From Plecoglossus altivelis (taxonomy: Eukaryota > Chordata > Actinopteri > Osmeriformes > Plecoglossidae): a stretch of DNA of 64,000 nt. The translations under genes and the position numbers were made by a program. The stretch is from NCBI GenBank assembly GCA_036571765.1, contig BROE01000015.1:6552474-6616473 (forward strand), in the 5' to 3' direction. Within the stretch, counting starts at the first letter, position 1, and each line of letters opens with the position of its first letter. The notes beneath the pieces are model-generated. The model was given only the letters and a program-made list of their open reading frames with translations, ran no database searches and was not told where the DNA came from. This document shows, piece by piece, positions 24,566 through 35,925 of this stretch.

Positions 24566-27383
24566 ACGCTCGGGGCAGAGAGAGAAGGGAGGGAAGGAAG
24601 AGGGGGAGAGGACGAGAGGGAGAGACTCTTTCTCTGAAAATAATGACTCTCACTGTAACTCGCGGACGAGAGGGAGTACATTGATAAACTCCTCCACTGA
24701 AAGGACGTCCTGTCACTCATCAGCACTACCTCAGTGCTTGTGGCATGTGTGGCGTCTGCCAGCCAGGGTCATTTGGAAGTACCCAGGCCAGTGAGAGGAA
24801 GCGTGAGGGCCTTGCCGGCTGTGTGAACACACACAGGCTCTATTACCCTTCATTACTGACACGAAGGCACAGTTTGTACAGTTTGTCTGCTCGTTCAGGA
24901 GGTCCTTGCAGAATACAATACACACAATGCAAAACAAGCATCCACTAATTACCCTGAAGCAGGGACAGTAAGACACAGAGAGGTCTACAGGTCACTAACC
25001 CAGAAGAGGAAATGGACCGTACCACTGGAGCAGAGCTGTAAGCCAGTCAGTTAAGATCTACTTTTTGGACTGAACCACTGGAGCAGAGCTGTAGGCCAGC
25101 CAGTTAAGATCTATTTTTTGGACTGCACCACTGAAGCAGGACTGTAGGCCAGCCAGTTAAGATCTACTTTTTGGACTGTACCACTGAAGCAGGACTGTAG
25201 GCCAGCCAGTTAAGATCTACTTTGTGGACTGTACCATGGGAGCAGAGAGGGACTAGTTGGACTGTACCACTGGAGCAGAGCTGTAGCGTAGCCAGCAGAG
25301 AGGGACTGTGGCTGGGGGCTCTCTAGTCTGAGGTTAGTGCCACCCTCTGGTCACCCTTGTGACTGGGTTACCCCACCACACTGTGGCCAGTTGTTGTTAC
25401 TGTGTGTGTGCGTGCGTGTGTGTGGTGGTAACTGGAGCACTTGAGGCAACCTCCCTCTCAGTAACAGTAGCATCTATGTAACCTGGTAGGAATCATGTCA
25501 TTTGATTTTATTATTTCATTTCTAGATAATGAAAAATACTATATTCCTCTCATTCACATGGCTTTGCCTGGTAAGATGCAACAGGCGTCACCACAATAGC
25601 TGCTTTAAGGGAACGATTTTACCAGGCGAGTCAATGAAAAACACATTCTAACAATAACAGCCTGGTGAAAGACAGATGGTCTCAGGTGGGGATTTGGAAA
25701 CAACACGTTGGACAGGATGAAACAAACACACTCATCACGGACAACAGGCGCAGAATTGTATCACGGCATCTTTCCTCATCCAAACCAACTTCTTTCACAC
25801 GTCTAACCAGGATCGTTGACTCTGGCTGCTTTCTGCCTGTTTCCAAGTGTTTCAGCTAGGGAGAAAAACAGGTTTGTGTGTGCGGTGCGAAGCCGCCGAC
25901 AGGGCCAGGAATGTTTCAGAGACAGGAAATGATGTCAGCGCCTTTCACTCTGTCTTGTTCCGCGACGTCTGCCGTCGGCTGGATAGATAGGACACCTGGC
26001 TTTCTGATTGCGCCAGTTGCCACGGCGACCTGGCTAAGCGAGGGAGCTGACGGCCGCCTGTCCGTTCGAGCGGCTCTGGACTTTGTCACGGTTTTCACTA
26101 GCGTTGCCCTCTGACAGAAGAGGCCCTCCGTGGAAGCGGCTCTGCTGGCTGATCTCTTTGGGGGGGCCCCTGCCAGACACTTCAGGTCCTTGGCTGTTCT
26201 CAGTCTCGCAGCGCACACACCCTCACAACACTCTCCGTCTCTTTTTCACACGCTCTTTCCCCCCTTCTCCTCTCCTTCGTCTTGCACGCGCACGCGCACG
26301 CACACTTGCATACATCGATGGCTTTTATTCCCTTCGCTGTAATCTTTCTGGCCGTAATACCCTCATTCTTTTCATCTCAACCTCCCCGGGTCCCTCCACT
26401 TCTCTCTCCCTCTGTCTCTTTTTTTGAGCTCCCACCCTTCCTCCCCCCTCCCTCCTGCCCTCTGTGTGCTTGGAGAAATCTAAATGGTGTGATTGTGAGT
26501 GCTCTGCCGGTCGTCTGCCCCTCCACTCTGCCTCCCAGTGTCTGTGGAAAGTCTGACGTGAGCAGAGAGGGGAGAGAGAGGGGAGAGGGTGGGGGGAGAC
26601 AGCCAGAGAGCTGTGCACTGGCCAGGAAACTCCTTGTGAACAACAAGGCATGGCTCACAGCCAGAGACAGTCCACTAGGAGCTTGGTGTCAGAAGTCCTC
26701 AGTTCCTAGTCTCTCTCTCTCTTTATGTCTCTCTCTATTTCTCTCTCTCTCTATTTCTCTCTCTCTATTTCTCTCTCTCTCTCTCTCTCTGCATGGTCTG
26801 GCTCTTCTCTCGCCATCCTCTTGATTCACTATTCTACCACCACTCTCTCTCTCCCTCTCTCTCTCCCTCCCTCTCCCTCTCTGTCCCCCTCTCTCTCTCC
26901 CCCTCTCTCTCCCCCTCTCTGTCTCTGAGCCTGCCTGTGTTTCCACCCCTGCCTTTCCCTCTCTCCACCTGTCCTGGGTGGGGACCAGGGCGTGGGCACA
27001 GGGGAGACAAATCTTCTCAAACTAGGCCGCTCCTTTACACGGCAGGTGTCGCGTTGCGTTTGAGGCACTTCGTGGCGGTGTCACATGTCCGTCCAGTCAA
27101 AGGGCCGGCGGGTTGAAGAATGTGGGTCATTTGAAGTAGAGGCACTAAAGCGTGTTGTTCTCCAGTGAATGGAGGCCTTCTCACAATGACACGGTGAAAA
27201 ACGCGTGAATAAACACCGCAGCCTGGGGGACCCTGGCTAAAGTGCTCCGCTGTATTCTCCCCTGACCTCCTCCTATACATGTCAGGCATTATCCAGCACA
27301 TGAATGGATTACCGGAATCACATTTGATACGGCTAGCTGGGGCTGAGACGCCTTATCAAGCTCTTTTGTCTTTTAACCCCCCC

Positions 27384-27444
<61 letters not shown>

Positions 27445-30400
27445 AATGGAATATGCAACAGGTCCCTTGATGTTGATTGTGAGTTTACCTCACAGTACAT
27501 TTAGATGTAATGATAAAAGATGAAGAGATCTCATTGTAAAAAAAAAAAAAAGTCTTTCTTTTCTTCTTCTTTTTTCTTTTATTTATGTATCATTTTGTGT
27601 TGACTTTACTGTCACTCTCACCCCCAAAACTCCTTCTCAGTGTACTGTACTGGTTGGCATCGCCCCAGGTGAATCGCAGTGTTTGTGTGTAGCACTACGC
27701 TCGACATCCACCATGACTGCACTCTGTTAGCTCGCTTTGCAGATGTTCACATCAGATGGTTCAAATTAGAGCTTAGATTACTCACACAAGGTTTCTAATG
27801 GGTGCTCACACTGTCCACTCTCTGTAGTGTGTGCATGTGTGCGACTGTATACACTCACGTCATGTCAAGGTCTTTCATTCTCCCCTTCCATCTCTCCTGC
27901 TTACACCACCTCCCCCTACTCGCCTCCTTTTCTCTCTATTCCCCTCTCCCTCTCTTCTTCTTTCTTTCTCCTCTCTCTCTCTCTTTCTCCCTCTCACTTT
28001 GTTCCTCTCTTCTTCCTTCTCTCTTTCTCCTCTCACTCTCTCTCTCACTCTCTCCCTCTCTTTCTCCTCTCTCTCTTTATTCCTCTCTCCCTCCTTCTCT
28101 CTTCCTCCTTCTCTCTTCCTCCTTCTCTCTTCCTCCCTCTCTCTTCCTACCTGTCTCTGCTCCAGGTTTCGGTGGCTCTGCTGTTCTGGCGGCTGGAGAG
28201 CGGATCTGCAGAGCTGAGCGTGGCCTCCCAGTGGGCGGGCGATGTTCGGAACCACACACTCAGCAGACACAGAACCTGCTTGGAGAACCGGCAGTACCTG
28301 CACCAAGGCCTCTGCTGCCTCAACTGTCAGGCCGGTAAGGAGAACCAGAATCCTGGCTGGACCCTAGAACCCTAAAGGAACATCCTCAACCCAGGATAGT
28401 GTAGACCTTAAGGAAACCTTGGGGCACAGGGCGCAGGTCTGGTAATCACAAACAGTGGTAAACATGTGGACATGTCTCTCCAGAAGCAGATGTTACTGGC
28501 TGAAAGGCGTACTGCCTCTGTACTTTCAGCCATGTCTTCTTCTCATGATCCTGATCTCTGTGAAGGTTTGCATTAAAACCAAAATACACGTCCAAGAAAT
28601 GCGAGTCCAAGATTGTACAGTTGGTTGCTTCCCAGAAATGTGAGTCTAGAAACAAGGTTAGGCGTCGTGAATTAGACTGAACAGGATGACATTACCCAAC
28701 ATGGTTTTCATGTGTTGCTCGTTAGTTTGGGAATGTCTACAACCTTTCTCTCCTCGCTTTCTCTCTCTGTCTCTCCCTTTCCCTCCTGCTCCCTTTCTTT
28801 CTCTCTCTCCCTTTCCCTCTGCTCCCTTTCTCTTTCTGTCTCTCCCTTTCCCTCTGCTCCCTTTCTCTCTCTCTCCCTTTCCCTCTGCTCCCTTTCTCTC
28901 TCTGTCTCTCCCTTTCCCTCCTGTTCCCTTTCTCTCTCTGTCTCTCCCTTTCTCTCTGTCTCTCCCTTTCCCTCCTGCTCCCTTTCTCACTCTGTCTTTC
29001 CCTTTCTCTCATAATTTAGCTGTATCTCATATTAATAGACTTTCCTCGACACAGTTTAAGACTAATCTCTCAACACAATTTGACGACAATGTACGCAAGT
29101 GCCTCAAAATCAGATAATAGGATGAATCCGTGCTCTGAAAAAGCGGTAATAATAAACTGCCTGATCTTGGGATGTTGTGTTTTCAGGAGTCAAAGTTATT
29201 TTCCTCAGTGAGGCTCAGCAGGGGATTCGAACCAGGAACCTCTTGATCCTCCTGATGAGCTCCACCTCTAAGCTGTGTCTGTGTGTGTCATGCAGGTACC
29301 TACGTGGACAAAGCCTGCGATGCTGACCTGGAGCTGGGCATCTGTAAGCCATGCCAGTATGGCCAGACCTACACCGAACACTCCAACGGGATGAACCGCT
29401 GCCTGCCCTGCACGCACTGCCGCCACGGTAACCCTCCGACCCCACGCAGTGTAGAGCGTAGAGAGGAGAGAGGGGACTCGTGTTCTCCTGCAGGAAAAGC
29501 ACATCTAGACTCTTAAGACTGCTGCAGCTCCCTGCGTATGATGACATGAAGGATGGTCATGTGTTCGTGTTGGAGATGGCGATGGCGTTGCCTTTTCCTG
29601 GTCATGTTCCATGAAATCAAAACAGTCTGCAATATCGTCCCCCCCACACTTTTGTCTGAGGACACTGCATCACGTTACGTGACCGCAAAATACAGGCCGC
29701 CCCAGTTCTTCCTTTTTATTCAAGTCTTTTCATGAAGCGCTGGCATTTGACATTTAGTCCAGACTTTTGCTTAAGTGAAGGCCAACGTTGTGCTTGTCTT
29801 TCCTCTCCTTTTAAAAACCGAAACGCAGAACACCCGATCTTGCAGCCTGGTCTAAAAGGGTGTGTCTTTCTTGGTTTGTTTCACACACTGAATGCAAGTG
29901 TATGTTACCTGTCTCTGGAGATTCGCCTGATTTTGTCTGTGTGGGTGTGTGTGTCTATCTTGGCTGGGCGTGGTTGGGTTTTATTGTCTCCTTGACTGTG
30001 TGTCTTTGTGGCTTGTGAAAGGCCCAGGCCACAGAGGGCTGGACTACAGTTACAAGGGAGAGGTGTGTTTTGTGCTTAGTCATTGAGGTGTTGAGAACAG
30101 CCTTCAATGAGGCTCTCATCCTCTCCTAGCTTACACCATCCATTGCCCCATCCCCCCCATCCAACCTCCCCCGCAAACCTGAGACGACAGCACGTTCGGT
30201 TTTCCTATTTGTTTTGCATCTTAGTCATATTTTTATATCCCGTCTTAATCACACTGATGTGTCACAACATTGCGAAACACTTGCTACTTGTTAACCCTAG
30301 TTACTTAAAACATGATTTTTTTATATATATTTTTTTTTTTACTTCCTTGTCACGCAATAACTGGACACGTTCCATCTCAGATGGGATGGCTCACACTTAC

Positions 30401-32434
30401 AGGCGGGTCGTAGTCACAGCAATGACCCTGGGGTGTGTGTGTGTGTGTGTGTGTCCACAGACCAGATTAAGACCAAGGAGTGCACAGCCACCACAGACAC
30501 ACAATGTATGTGCAGGAACGGTTACTTCTGCGTGCCGGAGCAAGCCTGCGAGGTCTGCAAGAAGTGTGCCAAGTAAGTTCCACCTGGCTGTCGAGACACT
30601 ATGTTCAAATGCAGTAGCCTGGCCGGGGTTATGAACTGGTACTCTGCGATACCTTTTGTTTGCAATAGCTGACTGGCGACTCGTGGTGAGTTACAACGAG
30701 GAACTTGTTGTTGTTTAGACTTCTGCTCTGTTTTCTTCTCCTCTAGGTGCAAACCGGGCGAGGAGGAAGTCGCCAAATGCACCTCCATCTCCAACACCGT
30801 GTGTCAGAAACGGGACCCCTCCACCTCCCTCCACACCACCGCCCCTCCTCCCAGCTCCTCCACCTCCACAGAGACCACAGGTACACTGCCCTCTCTGTGC
30901 ACCGGGAACTCACGGAGAATGGGGAACCTTTTTGAACAGCGACGCATTCATAGTTAATAGTTCTAACAATGCTCCGTCTTCCTGTTGTTGTTGTCCTGAA
31001 CAGTCATCGCTGTTGTTTCGATGATTTTGTTGGCCATTGTCTTCGGAGTCGTTGTTTGGTTTCTGAAAAAGCACTTCTGCGCGAGCCCATGTGAGTCCCA
31101 GTCTTTTCGTAGCACAGCACAGCACAGCACAACACAGCTCGGTACCACTGCAGCTTGGTGAAATGTTGTTTTCTGATGCTGTCCTTTCCATTCAGGTTCC
31201 CAGAGCCAGTGTGACTCCAGTGAGATTGTCAAGATTCCCATTGTGAGTATGTCTGGGTGTAAACCACTACAGCAATGAAAGTGGGCCAAAATAAACAGAT
31301 AGTATATTACGTATCCAATTTTGTTTAGTGACTAAATTGACTTTAATTTCATCCCCGCTCTTTATATATCTTCATTCCAACCCTGTGAATATTTACGGAC
31401 GACCTTTTGTTGCGTTTTAAACCAAGGTTGCGACCTACCCGTAACGTTTTGTGAGGTGTTGATGGAACCTTGTCCACCCTTTCCATCAGGGTGAGAGCAC
31501 TCCCACGGCGGAGGAGAGGCAGAACTGCCAGAATGCAGGTCTGGAGGGGAAGGAGGTGCGCTCCGAGTTCAGGCCCCTCCTGCAGGAGACCGGCCAGGCT
31601 GGACTGAGCAAGGCCTCTCCTGTGGAGGATGAGGACCGGGGTCTGGGAGACAGCCTGCCCAACACCACCAGCTCCTCCCAGACCAGCCTGTCCGCCATGC
31701 CCACCAACACAGCCTCCTCGGGGTCCGGCAGCTCTCCCAGACCAAGCCCTTCCTCCAGGCCCAGACTGGCACCTGAAGTTGGGGTGAGAACTGAGCATGT
31801 GTGAGGGGGGAGGGTGTGGAACAGGAATGAGACTAGAGAGATATAGGGGATGTCTACAGGAGAGGAATGCTCTTTGCTCGTTTAAACTGCTATTTATTTT
31901 TCCTCTCCTCATGTCGTTTTTTGTGTGTGTTTTTTTTACATTTTAGGATGATCCTCTGCAGAGCAAGCTGGTGCCCCTCCAAGGTACGTTTCCCAGGCTG
32001 TGCAGGGGCAGGGGGGCGGGGGGCAGGGGGGAGGAGGGGAGCAGCCTAGGGGGGCTTCACACAGCACAGACACAGCTCCTCACACATTCCCTCGTCTCAC
32101 ATGCGTAAACACATGGATCACGACTCGGGCCGTGAGCTTCATGAGACCGCCAGTGTGGACATGAGGCTGTGCTATGACTATTCTTAGTCTACTGGAACAG
32201 TTCATTCTAATTGTGAAAGGCAGCCTCCCTGACCTCTTTTCTGCCTCCCCCCTGTTTACACACACACACACACACACACACACTTGATCACATGACGGTG
32301 TATCCTTCGGAGCCTCCAGGGGCTGTCAGAACGGTGTGTGTGTGTGTGTGTGTGTGTTAGAGAGACTAATTGGTTAGAGGTAAAACAGTTGAGCTTTGGA
32401 ACCTTTTTCATGGAAGTGCTTTGTTTATTTCTCT

Positions 32435-32465
<31 letters not shown>

Positions 32466-33322
32466 TTCTCTTCTCTCTGTCTTTCTCTCTTTCTCTCTCT
32501 CTTTGTCTCTTTCTCTCTCTTTGTCTCTCTGAGGACTGAAAAATTGGATGTGTGGAACACTTATTTACTTAGTCCCCACGTCATTGTAATCTAGTTATCT
32601 CTGTATTCAGTGGTTGATTGGTTTATGACTTAATTCTCAGCCTCTACAAGGATAGTGACAGTTAAACTTTTGGATACTGACAAGGAGCTTCTTTCAGGAG
32701 TGTGACAGGGTCCAACGGAAAGGGCTAGAACTCACACTAAAACTGCCCACCAGTTTCTTGCTAAGCAGGAACAAGTATTTTTCAAACATCGGCAGCCATT
32801 AGCTAGCTGGAGGAAAGTACCATGAAGCGCACTAGTCATTGCGCAGTGTCTTAAGTGGTTTTCAGTGGATGACTTCCAACTTGCCAAGTAGCGGGTGTTT
32901 TAAGAAACACCTCTCCTAACGATCGCTTGCACTTTCATCTCACAGATCGTATAACATTTGTCCTCATCCTTTCTTTCGCTCTCCAAGGAGAGGAAACGTC
33001 TCTGAAGGCCAGTTTCGACCTCTTTGACAAGCACCTGGAGGTGCAGATCCACAACAAGTTCTTCCGCTCCATCGGGGTGAGCGACAACCTGATTCGTATG
33101 GCGGAGAGCGCGCGCTCCAGCGACAAGGTGTACGAGCTCCTGAAGAGCTGGATGCAGAGAGAGGGTCTGAAGGCTGACATCAACGCCCTGCTACAGGCCC
33201 TGCTCACGCTGGACCAGCGGAGGTCAGCCGAGAGCATTGCCGTAGAGGCCATCCAGCGTGGCTTCTACAGGCACGCGGACTCCTCGCCGATGCAGCCCTC
33301 AGGGGCGCTTCGGAAGAGATGA
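19050..33322 (+). CDS. Death-domain TNF receptor, TNFRSF10-like (complete, 10 coding exons)
   Basis: Exons 19050-19079, 28166-28334, 29296-29427, 30461-30572, 30747-30880, 31004-31090, 31196-31242, 31490-31783, 31947-31983 and 32988-33322 join in phase to 458 aa. Residues 1-25 are a signal peptide split between exons 1 and 2. Cysteine-rich TNFR repeats follow (about 48-165), with one early N-H-T glycosylation site, then a Ser/Thr/Pro stalk. The transmembrane helix is at 193-213 (VIAVVSMILLAIVFGVVVWF). A Ser/Pro-rich linker precedes a death domain at about 352-440, with the motifs FFRSIGVSDNLI and ELLKSWMQREG. The domain order and the LLQALLTLDQR segment resemble TRAIL receptors (LLDALETLGER in human TNFRSF10B, recalled), and fish hematopoietic death receptor is an equivalent name. 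Role: ligand-triggered apoptosis or NF-kB signalling at the plasma membrane. Start chosen for the good ATG context and the donor 30 nt later. Confidence 0.88.
20900..21076 (-). mobile_element. tRNA-derived SINE
   Basis: Read on the minus strand it begins GGGGGACTGTAGCTCACTGG, with an A-box (TAGCTCACTGGG, 21065-21054) and a B-box-like GGGTCGAATCTC (21008-20997), the usual RNA polymerase III spacing. After this comes a pyrimidine-rich body and a tail containing CTGTCCTACCGATGGAAAT, like the 3' tails of common teleost SINEs. Boundaries are approximate and no target-site duplication was identified. Confidence 0.65.
24270..24395. repeat. C-rich CCA/CCCCT repeat
   Basis: Low-complexity (CCA)n, CCCCT and CACC sequence, inside intron 1 of the TNF receptor. 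Confidence 0.8.
24531..24565. repeat. GT microsatellite
   Basis: Pure (GT)n, about 16 units. Confidence 0.9.
25014..25300. repeat. 53-bp tandem repeat, four full copies plus remnants
   Basis: Copies start at 25014, 25067, 25120, 25173 and 25226 and read GGACTGTACCACTGRAGCAG, then GACTGTAGGCCAGCCAGTTA and AGATCTACTTTTT. The fifth copy is rearranged (GGGACTAGTTGGACTGTACC). Spacing is exactly 53 bases in the first four. Confidence 0.95.
26700..26930. repeat. CT-rich microsatellite pair
   Basis: (CT)n with TATTT interruptions at 26710-26790 and CTCCC-type at 26845-26925, separated by unique sequence. Confidence 0.85.
27383..27440. repeat. (CT)n, about 28 pure units
   Basis: Uninterrupted CT dinucleotide run within intron 1. 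Confidence 0.95.
27910..28160. repeat. CT-rich array abutting TNF-receptor exon 2
   Basis: CTCTCTTTCTCC/CTTCCT pyrimidine array of about 250 bases running into the acceptor at 28165. Confidence 0.85.
28750..29010. repeat. CT-rich minisatellite
   Basis: Repeats of about 30-40 bases of the form CTCCCTTTCTCTCTCTGTCT followed by CTCCCTTTCCCTCC, inside TNF-receptor intron 2. Confidence 0.8.
29213..29275 (-). mobile_element. Truncated tRNA-like SINE fragment
   Basis: On the minus strand GGTGGAGCTCATCAGGAGGA precedes a perfect B-box GGTTCGAATCC (29234-29224). It lies 20-80 bases before TNF-receptor exon 3. No SINE body was recognised beyond the B-box. Confidence 0.4.
32261..32530. repeat. CA, GT and CT microsatellites in TNF-receptor intron 9
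   Basis: (CA)n at 32260-32283, (GT)n at 32334-32357 and CT-rich at 32432-32530, within the 1-kb intron before the death-domain exon. Confidence 0.9.
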
Positions 33323-34423
33323 GCGCGATGAATCGTGCGGAACTGATATGGAATATTAGAGGACGGAACAGGAACAGACTTTGTTGATGTGGTCTTTGGA
33401 GGTGGCGTTGGTAGCTGTGCCATCAGGAAACAGCCAAACACAAATACATGTGTGTGAGATGGATGCTGACCCCCATCATGTTCACATGGGCCAAAGCACC
33501 TTTGGTTTATCGCCTTTAGCCACAATGGCCAATGAATTTTCTTGTATTTTTCGATTTGTTTTGAAACAGGAATGCGTGGGTTATCCATCGCAACGTTAAA
33601 AAAAAGATGATTTTCTTTTTCCAAAAGCTTAAAGGGTCATGAATTTGGCCCTTGATAACGTATGGCTTCAAAGCTAAATACATATGGCTAAAGTAAAAAA
33701 AAAAATTAAAAAAAAGAGAAATGATGGAGGAGTTGAGCCTTCATCGTAAGATGACGTCATCGCCATATCTTTGGTATTCCAAGTGTCAGCTGGCTGTAGG
33801 TGAGCCCGCCTTCCTCCCCAGCCCCAGTTCTCAGGCCCCAGGCCTTAAAGCCTGTTCTGTTCCGTGAGACAGGGATATACACTGGTTTGTAATAGTGGCA
33901 TTAGCTGTGTCACTGAAACTGCATGCGTCTCCTTAATGCACAGGCCTGTGGCACATGCAGCTTCTAGAACTACAGAACAGGTGGCACATGCTTGTTCGCA
34001 TGTGTACTGTTGAAGACTGCAGGCAGAGAAGTGCTGTATGTTAACCATACGCATTCTGCTGTAGAGCCGAAGCCTGCAGGAAAACATGGAGCCTTTTATA
34101 ATGGCTTCAAATGCAGGCTTCTAGGTTTAAAAACAAGCAAACATGTAAAACCTCATTCTGCCATAGTTCAACATGGTCCACTTTGATATTTACATGCTTT
34201 GTCTGTAAATCTGGTCAAGAAGTCATGAGGTTGGTGGCTGGACTGAATGTTTTTAGATTTCCTTTCTAGGTCTTTTCTAAGTTCAGTGTTAATACTCACC
34301 CCACACATTTAGTATGGAGATGTCAGTAGCTATTTCTTTGTAGAAAGACTGTTAATGGGTTTAGTCCAATATATTTCTCCAGAACATCCTCAGAACACTT
34401 GGAGCCTTTGCAGTTCCATTGGT

Positions 34424-34480
34424 TTATTTATTGACGTATTTATTTTTTAAATGGATGCTAATTATGTGTGATTATTTATA
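34424..34480 (+). promoter_or_regulatory. AU-rich element cluster in the TNF-receptor 3' UTR
   Basis: The nonamer TTATTTATT at 34424-34432, TATTTAT at 34437-34443 and TTATTTATA at 34472-34480. Such clusters recruit TTP/HuR-type proteins and destabilise immune mRNAs; function here is inferred. Confidence 0.5.
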
Positions 34481-34766
34481 CCATAATGGCCCTGGAAAAT
34501 ATAAGCACAGGTCAATTTTTGTTTTGTGACTATGCACGTTAGCCACAGGGCGGGACAAACGCGATCAGATCAACAGGTGGAGCTGAAATCTGCGGTATTG
34601 GAGTTGCGGTCCGTTCACGCCTGACGCGCTAATGGAAGGGTTCGGTTCAGCGAGGCCATTAAGCTGCACCCGGACCACAGTTACATACCAGCACTCAGTG
34701 ACGGTATTATTAACGAGCAAAGCCCTCATAAATATTCACGTCGTGTCTCTTGTTGAGTTAAGCCGG

Positions 34767-34828
<62 letters not shown>
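34767..34828. repeat. (GT)n, about 31 pure units
   Basis: Uninterrupted TG dinucleotide run in the 3' UTR. Confidence 0.97.
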
Positions 34829-34831
<3 letters not shown>

Positions 34832-35632
34832 CTGGGAGGATCATGTACTGGTCCTCTTCGTGACTCAACCATGACACGTAACATTGGTACGCTATAATGT
34901 TGTCTTCTGATTAAAGATGAAGGAAACATTTTCAGGATATCAAAAGGTATTTTTTGAACCTTGAGTCCTTTGTGTAAAGATTTCCACCGAGCAAAATGCT
35001 TATAAAAAGTGGTTATATTAAGAAAAAAGCAGAAGGATTGAATGAAGTTTAAAACTAACAGTCAATGTCAATGTAATCAGTAGCCCTTAACACTAGCATA
35101 TTATACTAGGCGTAAAAACCAAGTTTAGACCTTATTTTTCAGGGACGCAAGAACACGATGTAAAGAGGAAAGAATTCTATTTTATAGCTAAAAGTTACAG
35201 TGCTGGCACTGCCATCTATTGACTGACAATGAATACAACGGTCTGCATCAATTTCTTTGGGCCCTATTTATCTTTAACTTAGTAACGCTTAACATGTTCT
35301 TTCAAACACAACGTTTCAGTTGAAACTGTCTGATGCGCTTTATATGAAGTATGACTAGACTTCCCTGTTAATTGTCTCAACTTAGCGTGGTTTTAGTCAC
35401 GACTGTTGATCCGAGAAGATTGTACTGTTTTTTATTTTATTTCTTACTTTGATACTTTAACATGAAAGACTCACGTTCTTCTCGTATTTTCACTCACTTG
35501 TTTGCTTTTTTCATATGTAAACACTTAACACTTTACTTTTATTTCTGTCTTTTTCTCCCTACGACAATTGTTTGCTTGTTTATGGATTTCAAATGCAAAT
35601 ATGGAAAGGCATAAGTGTATTTAGCCCATTTG

Positions 35633-35638
35633 AATAAA
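35633..35638 (+). terminator. Poly(A) signal AATAAA (TNF receptor)
   Basis: Hexamer followed by GTTTTGTACATACGGTCTTT, a T/GT-rich downstream element. It lies 290 bases before the next ORF. Confidence 0.55.
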
Positions 35639-35925
35639 GGTTTTGTACATACGGTCTTTTGAGTATTTAAGTGTTATTTATAATTATTTACTTTATAATA
35701 ACTGCTTTCCAGTGTGATACTGGTGAATACCTAAATACACATTATAAGGGTACACACACTCAACCATCTTGTATAGAACACTCAACTTTTGACTCATCTT
35801 CATGATGTCACAATAAGCAATGTTGTGATGTCACAATAAGGGTACATCTCAGAATTGGAATCTCTGTTGTCCCTTACCATACAAGGGAAAGAGACGCAGC
35901 ATTCTCCTCTGGTCCCAGGCGTACG

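Larger units (their letters stand above)
19082..28165 (+). other. 9.1-kb first intron of the TNF receptor
   Basis: Runs from the GTAAG donor at 19080 to the CTCCAG acceptor at 28165. It contains a SINE (about 20900-21076), the 53-bp tandem repeat (25014-25300), CCA/CT/GT arrays and long unique stretches. No independent gene was recognised. Confidence 0.7.
33323..35650 (+). other. 3' UTR of the TNF receptor
   Basis: AT-rich non-coding sequence from the stop to a poly(A) signal at 35633. It contains AU-rich elements (34424-34480) and a (GT)31 repeat (34767-34828). ORFs in it are short and unsupported. Confidence 0.6.
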
